A DNA stretch of 64,000 bases from Comamonas sp. BIGb0152. GTDB lineage: Bacteria; Pseudomonadota; Gammaproteobacteria; Burkholderiales; Burkholderiaceae_C. The notes below the pieces were generated by a model. It searched no databases. It saw only the letters and a list, made by a program, of their open reading frames with translations, and was not told where the DNA came from. Shown one piece after another: positions 8,766 through 16,599 of this stretch (within the stretch, counting starts at the first letter, position 1; the number at the start of each line of letters is the position of its first letter). The stretch covers positions 62,001 to 126,000 of the forward strand of contig NZ_JANUDY010000008.1 of the NCBI RefSeq assembly GCF_024809975.1. The letters run 5' to 3'. A program made the translations under genes and the position numbers.

Positions 8766-9520
8766 TTACGCAGATTTGCGTGTGCGGCGCAGGCCCATCA
8801 GACCCATCACCGAGACCAGCGAGATAAGGCCTACGGCACCCAAAGCGGGTACCGGCGTGGGGGCAGCGGGGGGAACTACCACCACCTCATCCACGGGCAC
8901 CACGGTCAGCTTCATCGCGGGCGTGACCAAGTCATTCTTGAACCAAACCGTGCCGCTGTCGGTGGATTGCAGATAGCCGGCTGCTGCAACAGAGAAACCT
9001 CCGCCATAGGTGTAGGCATTTCCAGGGCCGTCATTGTCAGACAGCATTATTGTTCCGGCAGAAGGGCTGGAAAAGATCAGCGCATATTTCTTATTGGCCA
9101 GCAAGGTGGTTGTGGGGATGCTGCCCAGTTGCGCCGCCGTGTAGGTGTTGGGGCTGAGGTTGGCGCTGTCATTAGCCGTGACCACAGCCAGGGTAGCGCT
9201 GGCCAGTGCCGCCCCGGTAGGCAACTCGGTGGTGTCGTCGAGTTGAAAAAGGCGCAAGGTGGTTTGGGTGCTGGGATCCGTGACTGACAAGCCGAAGGTG
9301 ATTTCTGAAATTCGGGTGGGCACGGTGCCGGTGGTGAATGCCGGACCACGCCAGTCGGTCTGGCTAATGATGTAGTTGGAGTAGTTATCGAACGTAGTGC
9401 TGTCCATGACGACTACCGGCGGCTGGCTTTGTGCCAAAGCCAGAGGTGCCCAGAAAGCGGAGCATGCCAATACACCGATGGCGGTATATTTGCGCAAAGA
9501 GAGGGGGCAAGGGCTGGCAT
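8766..9520 (-). CDS. choice-of-anchor-type exported protein with variant CTERM tail (paralogue 2); start region apparently frameshifted
   Basis: A paralogue of the protein at 6666-7418, with matching blocks such as FTTGTVPTRISEITFGL and TLRLFQLDDTTELPTGAAL, and a tail of PTPVPALGAVGLISLVS plus VMGLMGLRRTRKSA. The long frame opens only at a TTG (9497, MRKYTAIGVLACSAFWAPLA). The natural-looking start is the ATG at 9518-9520 behind GGAG, which is out of frame by one base. Adding one base to the run of five G on the plus strand (9503-9507) would join them and give MPALAPLSLRKYTAIGVLA, matching the paralogue's MKSPYSHLKKYAAIGLLAY. So it is either a slightly broken gene, a length-variable homopolymer, a sequencing error, or a true TTG start. 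Exported surface protein by inference. Confidence 0.72.
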
Positions 9521-9623
9521 GTGTTTCTCCGTCTGTTTAAAAAACTATCGATTTGAACCAATTAATGCACATGCCAAAGCATATTTGCAGGCGTGCCCAG
9601 ATGTTGGTTAGACCTAGGGACCC

Positions 9624-9702
9624 TCTGCAAAACTCCCTGCCGTGGTCTGAACGCCGCCTTGAGCGATTCGCGTCCATCCCATTTTGCGAGGGTTTTGCAG
9701 AG
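9624..9702. repeat. small repeat element I, short copy (MITE-like)
   Basis: A 79-bp element with imperfect terminal inverted repeats, TCTGCAAAACTC on the left and GAGGGTTTTGCAGA on the right. Interior landmarks are GCCGTGGTCTGAA and GTCCATCCCATTTTGCGAG. It shares both ends and these blocks with the longer copy at 10789-10934. It encodes nothing. Confidence 0.7.
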
Positions 9703-9878
9703 CTTTCCTGGGGTAAATATTAATCGTTAATCCAGAATCGATGTTTTATAAAATTACAGTGTTGGAGAAATGGAATTTTCCATATTAATAGTTTTTGAGA
9801 ATAATTAGCTGTTTTATCTGAATTTTTAAAATCTGGAGCCAGTGATGGCCCTTGCGGGCTTGGCCCAACTTGGCATAT
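9703..9878. other. AT-rich intergenic segment
   Basis: About 170 nt with a sharply lower GC content than its flanks, between a small repeat and the end of the gene at 9879. No gene, hairpin terminator or clear promoter is recognised. It may hold leftward promoter elements for the protein at 8766-9520. Confidence 0.4.
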
Positions 9879-10229
9879 TCAGGGCGGGTTGCCGGGGCTG
9901 CACTGCCAGTTGCCGCCCATGCTTTGGCAGCTCAGGCCATTGGGGCCCACCAGGCGCTGGGGGCCCGAGCGGGTGAGGAAGCGGCCCTGGTTGTCATTGC
10001 AGCCGCTGGGGTTGCAACTGATGATGAACACGGGTTGGGGCGCTGCCGTGCTTGCGGCGGCAGGGGGTGTTGGCGGCGATCGGCGGGCCTGCGCATCCTG
10101 GCTATCCTGCTGCGCGGTGCAGGGGGTGGGTGTCTGGCGCTCGGACTCGCTGGCTTTTGGGGGCCGATTGCAGGCAGCAGCCTGGGCGGCCACGCAGCCA
10201 AGCGCTGCGGCCAGGATCAAGGCACGCAT
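9879..10229 (-). CDS. small exported cysteine-containing hypothetical protein
   Basis: The ATG at 10229 gives 116 residues starting MRALILAAALGCVAAQAAAC, a short hydrophobic leader with a Cys just after AQAAA, so it may be a signal peptide or a degenerate lipobox. The middle is rich in Pro, Ala, Thr and Gln. The C-terminal part is compact, with FIISCNPSGCNDNQGRFL and NGLSCQSMGGNWQCSPG, so four Cys could form two disulphides in the periplasm. I do not recognise the family. It is divergent from the small membrane protein at 10369-10506, with a 139-nt shared upstream region. The frame can be extended upstream, but the extension lacks a leader and reads like non-coding sequence. Confidence 0.65.
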   Translation of the reverse strand: MRALILAAALGCVAAQAAACNRPPKASESERQTPTPCTAQQDSQDAQARRSPPTPPAAASTAAPQPVFIISCNPSGCNDNQGRFLTRSGPQRLVGPNGLSCQSMGGNWQCSPGNPP

Positions 10230-10368
10230 GGTTGGGCTGCTTTGCGCAGGGGCGAAGAGGTGGTGCTGAAGAGCATGGGGAGGGGGCTTTCTTGGGCGCA
10301 TGGCGCTGTCATGCTTTCTGTCCTTTGTCCGACGCGCGCGCGCCAGGCGGATGGCTAGATTCACAGGT

Positions 10369-10506
10369 ATGAACCCACCAGACCTCAAACCTACCAAGCC
10401 CACCAATTCCCACACCCGCGCTGGGCGATTCGCCAACAAGCGTTTTGCCATCATCGGCGCGGTGGTGCTGGTGTTTTTGTTGATCGCGATCTTTGTGCCG
10501 TTTTGA
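10369..10506 (+). CDS. 45-residue single-helix membrane protein
   Basis: MNPPDLKPTKPTNSHTRAG is followed by a basic RFANKR patch and one hydrophobic helix (FAIIGAVVLVFLLIAIFVPF) ending at the stop. This is the plan of a small bitopic inner-membrane protein with a cytoplasmic N terminus by the positive-inside rule. I chose the ATG at 10369, preceded by CACAGGT as a weak ribosome binding site; the longer frame from 10300 is Arg-rich and unlike a leader. Divergent from the gene at 9879-10229. Function unknown. Confidence 0.6.
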   Translation: MNPPDLKPTKPTNSHTRAGRFANKRFAIIGAVVLVFLLIAIFVPF

Positions 10507-10643
10507 TGGCGCATTGGCCTCGCGAAGCCGTGTACCGGGCAGCCAATAGGCTGCCCGCGTTGCTTTTGGCAGGCGGCTAATCCGATGGTCTTCCCCACCG
10601 TGATTGCCTTCACAAAGTTTGCCTGCTGAGCCCCTCAGCCTTA

Positions 10644-10778
10644 GAGTCGCTAACACGACCCAGCAAACCGCAGGTTTGCGGTTGAGACTAGGCGTCCCCG
10701 ACTAGGCGTCCTGCCGCAGGCAGTACAGTAGTACGACAAGGCAGGGCAACGACGTATCAAGGGTTGTGTTAGCGACTC
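10644..10778. repeat. small repeat element II, complete copy with 18-bp terminal inverted repeats
   Basis: Left end GAGTCGCTAACACGACCC and right end GGGTTGTGTTAGCGACTC are inverted repeats with one mismatch. The 135-bp element has internal palindromes (AAACCGCA/TGCGGTTT, CCTGC/GCAGG) and the blocks TTGAGACTAGGCGTCC and GGGCAACGACGTATCAAGGG. These recur in inverted orientation at 14697-14791 and in decayed form near 13803-13893. No coding capacity. Confidence 0.75.
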
Positions 10779-10788
10779 TTCGAGGCCT

Positions 10789-10934
10789 TCTGCAAAACTC
10801 TCCGCCGTGGTCTGAAGGCCGGCGCGGGCGATCCGATGCTTTGTCTCCCCTGCCAATAGCGACAGCTCGCCTTCAAAAGACGCATTGCAGCTCCTCCCGA
10901 TCCGAGTCCATCCCATTTGGCGAGGGTTTTGCAG
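10789..10934. repeat. small repeat element I, long copy
   Basis: A 146-bp element with ends CTGCAAAACTC and GAGGGTTTTGCAG, sharing the flanking blocks of the 79-bp copy at 9624-9702 but with about 65 extra interior bases (CTTTGTCTCCCCTGCCAATA and following). It sits 10 bp from element II. A third, diverged copy lies in inverse orientation at 8605-8740, and a fragment near 14030-14100. Confidence 0.7.
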
Positions 10935-11081
10935 CGCTTCCTTAGGAAGAGCACTTTCACAAGGTCGTGTTAGCCCATTCAGTGCGCAGGGTTGGAGCAC
11001 CCAGGGTGGTACCAAAATGCCGGTCTCCGCACCATGGGTGTGGAGGCCGGCATAGGCAGCGTGTTGAACAGTTGATTAATG

Positions 11082-12770
11082 CTATTGAAGAATGTCGACT
11101 TCGTAAATGTGGCCATCATAAGCGCCAGCTAGGAATTGGTATTTTTCCGTATCAAAGCACAATGATGATATGCCAGACGAAGTGGGCCGGATGAGTGGCT
11201 GCCATTTGCTTTCATCATTGTCATAGACCGCAACGTAACCATGGTAGGAGCCGGATGCAATAAATCTTCCATCAGTTGTTGTTGCTACACATTTTATGGA
11301 ATGTTGATGAGGGGTTTCATAGTCAGTGGATGAGAAATTTTCCCAGATTCTGAGCTTGTGATCCCGGCCGACGCTGACAAATCTGTCTTGGGGCAATGCT
11401 GCACAACCATTGGCAATCCGGCTATGGGCATCGCATTTTCTGGATAGTTCGCTCAAAGTTGCAATCGAAAACCATGCAGCGCTGGTGTCTGCGCAAACGG
11501 AAAATATCATATTGTTGGAGGCTGCAATAGATTTCACGGCGTTTTCATGGAGCTTGAGCGTTGACACATGGTTAAGAGCCCCTTGCTGCGAGATGGAGAA
11601 AATGACGCCCTCTCCGGTATAGGTGCCAATAATCAAATGGCTGATGCCGTTGCGCGCGAACGTAGCACCACAGTTGAGCGGTGATCGGTGTTGGTATATT
11701 ATTTCTCCCGTTTTGGCATTAAATAGTTCCCCCGTTTGGCCGCCCGTGTATATTTTGTCGCCGATGGGTGTGAGGAAGTTGCATAAACTGGGATTGCTAT
11801 TGACTGGCTGGTGATTGATTTTTAGAACTCCAGCATCGCCAATAGATAGCAATTCAGAGTTATGTTTTATCGTTGCATTGATGCCACCGGTTGCGAAGAC
11901 TTTGTCGAGGTTCCATTCGCCTGTTTGGATATGGAAGGTCGCATAGGTGGAGCCAAAGGTTGCGAAAACCAAGGTGTTTTCATCTAAAAAAGCGCAAGAC
12001 CTTGGCCATATTTCAGGTGGCATAGTTGATTGTGCGATGGGGATAAGATTGCTTGATTCCGTTTTCCATACCCGCACTAACCGATCGTAGCTTAAGCTAA
12101 CCAATAATTGATCGATCTCTTGGTATACTAATCGCTTGATGCCAGCGTTATGCGCTGGTGTTTTTTGGATCTTGGCACCGTCAATGATGATAATGATGCC
12201 AGCATCATTTCCTGCGTAAACTTTCCCATCGCTTGCGAGGGCAATGGTATCTGTCTCGACCCCTCCCAGGTAGATGTCATTCACCAGCTTCTCTGTGGCG
12301 AATGACCATTGTTTCAAGGTGCTGTCGTCGCTGGAAGACATTAGGTCATCGCCATTTTTGGACCAAGCGATGGATATCACATCGGCGGTATGGCCTTTAA
12401 AGCATTTTCTTAGCTGGCCTTTGAAGTCGTAGACCCTGACGTGGTGATCGCGTGACGCGGTTGCAATCAGCGCTTCGGTTGGGTGGAAGATGGCCATTTC
12501 CACATCGTCTTCATGATCGGATAGCACTGAAATTAACTTCATGCTGGGCACAGACCACAACCTGGCTGTGTGGTCACTGGATGCACTTATTAAATAGTTT
12601 CCGTCACTGCTAAATGACAGTTGGTTTGCTAAGTGGTCATGCCAAGCGCGGGCCAGTGCTATTTTCTGGTGGGCATCCCATAATATAATCTGGTTGTCGT
12701 ATCCAGCGGTCGCAATGAAGCGACCGTCGTAGGTAGCGACGCCGCTGATGGGGGATAGATGGGAGATCAT
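11082..12770 (-). CDS. WD40-repeat protein (ToxC-like by context)
   Basis: A protein of 562 residues built of WD40 beta-propeller repeats. Early blades end in IILWD, ARLWS, VRVYD and LKQWS, each preceded by the usual GH...V.S/A pattern (HTADVISIAWSKNGDDLMSS). Later blades are seen near RLVRVWK, KLRIWEN and VAVYDN, and there may be 12-14 in all, i.e. two propellers. There is no signal peptide, so it is probably cytosolic. It overlaps the GTP cyclohydrolase II gene by 4 nt (ATGA), so the two are translationally coupled. GTP cyclohydrolase II followed by a WD-repeat protein is the toxB-toxC order of toxoflavin clusters, in which the WD protein is of unclear, perhaps scaffolding, role. GC content is well below the window average, a sign of transfer. 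Confidence 0.85.
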   Translation of the reverse strand: MISHLSPISGVATYDGRFIATAGYDNQIILWDAHQKIALARAWHDHLANQLSFSSDGNYLISASSDHTARLWSVPSMKLISVLSDHEDDVEMAIFHPTEALIATASRDHHVRVYDFKGQLRKCFKGHTADVISIAWSKNGDDLMSSSDDSTLKQWSFATEKLVNDIYLGGVETDTIALASDGKVYAGNDAGIIIIIDGAKIQKTPAHNAGIKRLVYQEIDQLLVSLSYDRLVRVWKTESSNLIPIAQSTMPPEIWPRSCAFLDENTLVFATFGSTYATFHIQTGEWNLDKVFATGGINATIKHNSELLSIGDAGVLKINHQPVNSNPSLCNFLTPIGDKIYTGGQTGELFNAKTGEIIYQHRSPLNCGATFARNGISHLIIGTYTGEGVIFSISQQGALNHVSTLKLHENAVKSIAASNNMIFSVCADTSAAWFSIATLSELSRKCDAHSRIANGCAALPQDRFVSVGRDHKLRIWENFSSTDYETPHQHSIKCVATTTDGRFIASGSYHGYVAVYDNDESKWQPLIRPTSSGISSLCFDTEKYQFLAGAYDGHIYEVDILQ

Positions 12771-13444
12771 GGGATTTCCTTCTGGATCGGTGGAAAGTCA
12801 ATCGAGTGAAGTGAATATTTGACCTTGGCTTCTAGATAGTTGCGATTTTCTGCGTCGACAAAAACGCCGGTGGGGATGCGTGATTCGACGACGATGCCCG
12901 AGTTGATGAGCTGTGTCTGTTTGTCTGGGTTATTGCTAAGCAGGCGGATTTTTTTAATGTCCAGCGCTTGCAGCATTTCCGCTGCGACTTGGTAACTGCG
13001 TTCATCGTCCTTGTGGCCAAGGGCACGGTTGGCTGCAAAGGTATCCAAACCCCGCTCTTGTAATAGGTAGGCTTCCAGCTTGCGATAGAGTCCAATTCCC
13101 CGGCCTTCTTGGCGCAAATACAATAGCAATCCACCTTCTAAATGCAGACGTTGTAGCGCCTCCTGGAGCTGAGGGCCGCAGTCGCAACGTGCGGAAGCCA
13201 AAACATCACCAGTGACACATTCGGAATGTAGGCGAACCAGCGTTGCTTTTGCATCCGAACGATCAAACCGCACTGCAAAATGCTCGCCCTGGTCGCTCAG
13301 GCCATGAAAGCTGATGATTTCTGACCTGGATTTGAGGCCGTTTGTGAGAATGATGGGCACTGAAACGATACTTCGAACTCTGGGCCTTTGCTTTGTATCC
13401 CCTGTATTTTTCGGGAATGCGCTCTCCAATTGTTGTCTATCCAT
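12767..13444 (-). CDS. GTP cyclohydrolase II (RibA/ToxB family)
   Basis: The enzyme opens the imidazole ring of GTP to a 2,5-diamino-6-ribosylamino-pyrimidinone phosphate, the first step of riboflavin and of 7-azapteridine (toxoflavin) synthesis. The zinc-site motif HSECVTGDVLASARCDCG has all three Cys, and the catalytic segment is LRQEGRGIGLYRKL. The C-terminal LLSNNPDKQTQL matches the family's substrate loop. The ATG at 13444 (MDRQQLESAF) follows GAGGG at good spacing, giving 225 residues, a little longer than E. coli RibA (about 196). A start 18 codons upstream is open but lacks support. It is the first gene of a two-gene unit with the WD40 protein. Absence of other rib genes and low GC argue for a specialised rather than a housekeeping copy. 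Confidence 0.9.
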   Translation of the reverse strand: MDRQQLESAFPKNTGDTKQRPRVRSIVSVPIILTNGLKSRSEIISFHGLSDQGEHFAVRFDRSDAKATLVRLHSECVTGDVLASARCDCGPQLQEALQRLHLEGGLLLYLRQEGRGIGLYRKLEAYLLQERGLDTFAANRALGHKDDERSYQVAAEMLQALDIKKIRLLSNNPDKQTQLINSGIVVESRIPTGVFVDAENRNYLEAKVKYSLHSIDFPPIQKEIP

Positions 13445-13961
13445 GGTGAACCCTCGTTGATATAGTATTCGAATGCATGACTCGAATGAATTTTTCATCT
13501 CATGGGAATAAAGATACCATGTGGATATGCAATCGTCTGAAATTCAATTGTTTCCACGGGGAGACATTTATAATAATTTGCTTTTTATTTTATTTTTATA
13601 TTTATAAATTGAGGTTGTAAATATTTCAGCTTCCGCCAAATAACACTTGGAGGGAAAGCGGAGAATTTTCGGTAGTTACTGACATTCGCAAGTGAATGTG
13701 CTCTTCGCTGGATTTTGAATGGCATATACCAAGGATTTTTGGCGGTAACGTGTCACAACCAGAGGCTTGGTTGTTTGCAGGCGTAGCTTTTCTTAGTGCC
13801 GCCAACACTAGCCTTGATACCTTGTTGCCTGGTCGGCCGAACCCCGCCTGGTCGATGCTCTGCGCCTCCCCCGGCAGCCTTGGTCTAAGCGCCATGGGCT
13901 TTGTTGATCAGATGCGTTCACAGGGTCTTGCGGTATGACATGGCTGTAGCGGTAGCTGTAG
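13445..13961. other. AT-rich upstream region followed by scarred repeats
   Basis: 13445-13680 is very AT-rich and probably holds the promoter of the toxBC-like pair. 13803-13893 looks like a decayed copy of element II (CTAGCCTTGATACCTTGTTGCC). An open frame at 13626-13895 on the reverse strand has no start signal or family and is not annotated. Confidence 0.5.
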
Positions 13962-14002
13962 CTGGGGTTGGGGTTGGGGTGGGGGTGGGGGTGGGGGTGG
14001 GG
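13962..14002. repeat. G-rich hexanucleotide tandem array
   Basis: About three GGGGTT units are followed by four GGGGGT units, giving seven consecutive runs of at least four G on the plus strand. It directly follows a GTAGC-like repeat. The sequence could fold as a G-quadruplex and could vary in copy number. Confidence 0.8.
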
Positions 14003-14330
14003 CGATCTGCTCTGAGTTCTTTTTGGAACATGGCTGCGACGCCAGCAGTAAAAGACGCCTGGCACGGCATTCCGATCCGCATCCCATCCATTAGGTGAGG
14101 CCTCTGCCGAGGACCGCGAATGGCGCCGTAGCACGCACAACAATGGGCTTGTAGAAGCGCGTTTTTCCCGTCCTGCAAAACCGGTGCGGCCCGTCCTACG
14201 GCTATCGGACGGCGATGACTACCTGGGCGGCGGGTGGCGCTGATTAGCATTGAATCCAAGGCCGAGGCATGGCGCAAATGCCCATCCACCGGCCCCTTTG
14301 CAATCCCGCTTTCCAACTCAGGAGAAACCT

Positions 14331-14687
14331 ATGAATACGATTAACACAGCATCGAGCGTGATCTCTTCGGACAAGGTGCAAGGCACCAAGGTGTACAACC
14401 CCAATGGCGACAAGCTGGGTTCGGTCGAAAGCCTGCTGCTGGACAAGCTGAGCGGCAAGGTGCGCTACGCGGTGATGGAGTTTGGCGGCTTTCTGGGCAT
14501 GGGCACCGATGTGTACCCGCTGCCTTGGGAAACCCTGAAGTACGACACGGGCCTGGGCGGCTATGTGGTGTCGCTCACCAAGGAGCAGCTGGAAGGCGCA
14601 CCGCGTTATGCGCGTGAGACGACGCAGGACTACAACGACGAATACGGCCGCAAGGTCAATGAATACTACGGCGTCCCTTGGATTTGA
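14331..14687 (+). CDS. PRC-barrel domain protein
   Basis: 118 residues, MNTINTASSVISSDKVQGTK onward, with the PRC-barrel core VYNPNGDKLGSVESLLLDKL and GKVRYAVMEFGGFLGMG, and the family's closing phrase PLPWETLKYD. PRC barrels occur in RimM, photosynthetic reaction centre H subunits and many small stress-related bacterial proteins; this stand-alone, soluble type resembles the latter. The ATG at 14331 is preceded by AGGAG. It is monocistronic, with a terminator at 14879-14908. Precise role unknown. Confidence 0.9.
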   Translation: MNTINTASSVISSDKVQGTKVYNPNGDKLGSVESLLLDKLSGKVRYAVMEFGGFLGMGTDVYPLPWETLKYDTGLGGYVVSLTKEQLEGAPRYARETTQDYNDEYGRKVNEYYGVPWI

Positions 14688-14696
14688 TCGGGGCAG

Positions 14697-14791
14697 GGCT
14701 AATACAGCCCTTGATACGTCGTTGCCCGGGCTTGTCGTACTTGCAGTACTGCCTACGCCCGGGACGCCTAGTCTCAAGAACTGTCTTAGCC
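14697..14791. repeat. small repeat element II, second copy (inverted)
   Basis: The ends GGCTAATACAG and CTGTCTTAGCC are inverted repeats with one mismatch. The interior TTGATACGTCGTTGCCC and GGACGCCTAGTCTCAA is the reverse complement of blocks in the copy at 10644-10778. The element lies just after the PRC-barrel gene, before its terminator. Confidence 0.7.
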
Positions 14792-14878
14792 CCTTGAATG
14801 GGTACATTGCTGGGGGTCAAATTCCCTACTGCATTGGCCGTTGAATGGGTAGCGCAGTTCGTTGCCCAAATACAAAGC

Positions 14879-14908
14879 AGCCCGCTGATTATTCAGCGGG
14901 CTTTTTTT
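14879..14908 (+). terminator. intrinsic terminator
   Basis: AGCCCGCTGA-TTAT-TCAGCGGGCT forms a 10-bp perfect stem followed by seven T on the plus strand. It serves the PRC-barrel gene, after the intervening repeat. Confidence 0.9.
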
Positions 14909-15070
14909 GCGTTGTTGGTATGGGGCATGCTCTGCGCGCTGTCTACGGCCGCGCGCCTAGTTGGGGGGCGCCTGATTTAGGGTTGTCTTGGTCTCTTTTC
15001 GGTTAGCTGGGCCGTGTTACCGGCTCATCGACCCCGTCCTGTATCAAGCGCCTGGTTTATTCTTGTCCGC

Positions 15071-16366
15071 CTAAAGAACCACAGGCAGCCTGATCGTGAA
15101 TGTGGTGCCTGAATCTGAACGAGATAGGACGGTCAAATTTCCGTGGTGGGCTGCGACGATCTGCTTGCAGATACTCAAGCCCAGCCCCATGCTGGTAGCG
15201 GCAGACTTTGGGCCTTGGAAGTGGGCATCGAACATCTGGGCAATCACTTCGTCCGGTACCAGAGGCCCCCGGTTGTTGACCTCAATGACCATGTCTTTTC
15301 CTTCCAGGCTTCCGGTGATCTGAATCGGAAAGTCCGACCCACCGTAGGCAACAGCGTTTCCTAGAAGGTTGGATAAGAGCTGCTGAATGCGTGGGGTGTC
15401 GACACGCACGGCAGCTGGTAGCTGAAGCGATGCAATGAAATCATGGCGGGGATGCGCTTCTACAAACTCATCGATGACGGTTTGTAAAGCCGCAGAGAGG
15501 CTTGCCGTGGGTTCGGTGGCAATGGATATTTCGTTGCCGGCTCGACCTTTGGCGTAATCGACCAGATCATCTATGAGCTTACTCATTCGGCGAGCGCTCG
15601 TAGCCATTCGTTCGCCCAGCTTTGCCGCTTTGGGCTCGTCGCCTCGTGCGAGCATCTTCGCTCCCATCGTGATCGCTTGCAAAGGGTTGCGTAGATCGTG
15701 GGCGACAACAGCCAAGAAAACCTCTCGGGCGTTGCCAGTCTCTTTAAAGCTCTGAATCTCGTTGCTGAGCTGTTGAGATATCAGCTGATCTTGAAGAAGC
15801 TTGCCGAGAATGCCGGCGCAAGCGGTAAAAATCGCTCGGTTTTTCTCGCTCGTGATGGGCCTGGGCTCTGCGTCCAAGGCAAACAAATTACCGAAATAGG
15901 AGCCATCCGTTAACAGAATCGGCTCGCTGATGTAGGCGCGAAATCCGTAGAGCTTGGGCGTTTTATGGTCGTGAAAAACAGGGTGGTTCAGTGCGTCATC
16001 AAATGCAATCCCAACCTGGGATTGCATGACGTCCTTGCACAGTGTGCTGTCCACATCCAGTTCATCGCCGGCTTTCATGCCGAGGCCCATGTCGTCCACC
16101 ACAGCGCATGCACGCCACATGTTGGAGCGAACCCAGGCCATGCCTACCAGCCCCATGCCAGTCTGCGCTTTAACGATTTCAAGAATGTAGTGTGCGGCCC
16201 TTGAGTTCGTCGCAGTCAGGACGCTCAGGTCGATGTCAGCTGGGGTGTTGATGGCGTCTCTCCTGCCTGTGCGCGGCAGTATAGCAAAGGCCTCGACCTG
16301 CGAGAGAGAGGCCAATTTTGACTTTCGGGGCGCTAGCGCGCGGGTGCTGAAAACATATCGCCTCAC
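15071..16366 (-). CDS. GAF-domain sensor histidine kinase
   Basis: A soluble kinase of up to 431 residues without membrane helices. A GAF domain (about residues 50-200; YGFRAYISEPILLTDGSYFG and LFALDAEPRPI are typical) is followed by a HisKA box with the phospho-His in VVAHDLRNPLQAI. An HATPase domain carries LLSNLLGNAV, NNRGPLV and MGLGLSICKQIV. It phosphorylates an unidentified response regulator; none is encoded nearby, so it is an orphan kinase. The listed start is a GTG at 16366. No ATG occurs before the GAF domain, and an SD-like AGGAGAG lies near 16263, so the true start is uncertain and may be some 30 residues downstream. The N-terminal stretch up to NTPADIDLS is poorly protein-like. 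Confidence 0.85.
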   Translation of the reverse strand: MRRYVFSTRALAPRKSKLASLSQVEAFAILPRTGRRDAINTPADIDLSVLTATNSRAAHYILEIVKAQTGMGLVGMAWVRSNMWRACAVVDDMGLGMKAGDELDVDSTLCKDVMQSQVGIAFDDALNHPVFHDHKTPKLYGFRAYISEPILLTDGSYFGNLFALDAEPRPITSEKNRAIFTACAGILGKLLQDQLISQQLSNEIQSFKETGNAREVFLAVVAHDLRNPLQAITMGAKMLARGDEPKAAKLGERMATSARRMSKLIDDLVDYAKGRAGNEISIATEPTASLSAALQTVIDEFVEAHPRHDFIASLQLPAAVRVDTPRIQQLLSNLLGNAVAYGGSDFPIQITGSLEGKDMVIEVNNRGPLVPDEVIAQMFDAHFQGPKSAATSMGLGLSICKQIVAAHHGNLTVLSRSDSGTTFTIRLPVVL

Positions 16367-16548
16367 CTGGTGGGTACGCTGCCCCAGGTATTGGGAATCT
16401 TTGCAAGGGTCTGAGAATGAATCGATGAACCGCTCTCACTGATTTTGCAGATGTTCTGGGTCTTCCATGACCCACATTTGCCAGACCCATGAGACCCAGC
16501 AATCGGGCAGAGCAGGGGTTCTACGACCCCTTCACCAAGCCTATGGCA

Positions 16549-16583
16549 AGCAGCCCGCTGGTTATGCCAGCGGGCTTTGTCGT
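16549..16583. terminator. terminator-like hairpin
   Basis: AGCCCGCTGG-TTAT-GCCAGCGGGCT with short T tracts on both sides, 17 nt beyond the stop codon of the receptor gene ending at 16600. It resembles the hairpin at 14879-14908. The T run is short in either direction. Confidence 0.5.
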
Positions 16584-16599
16584 TGCCGCTTAGTGCTGC

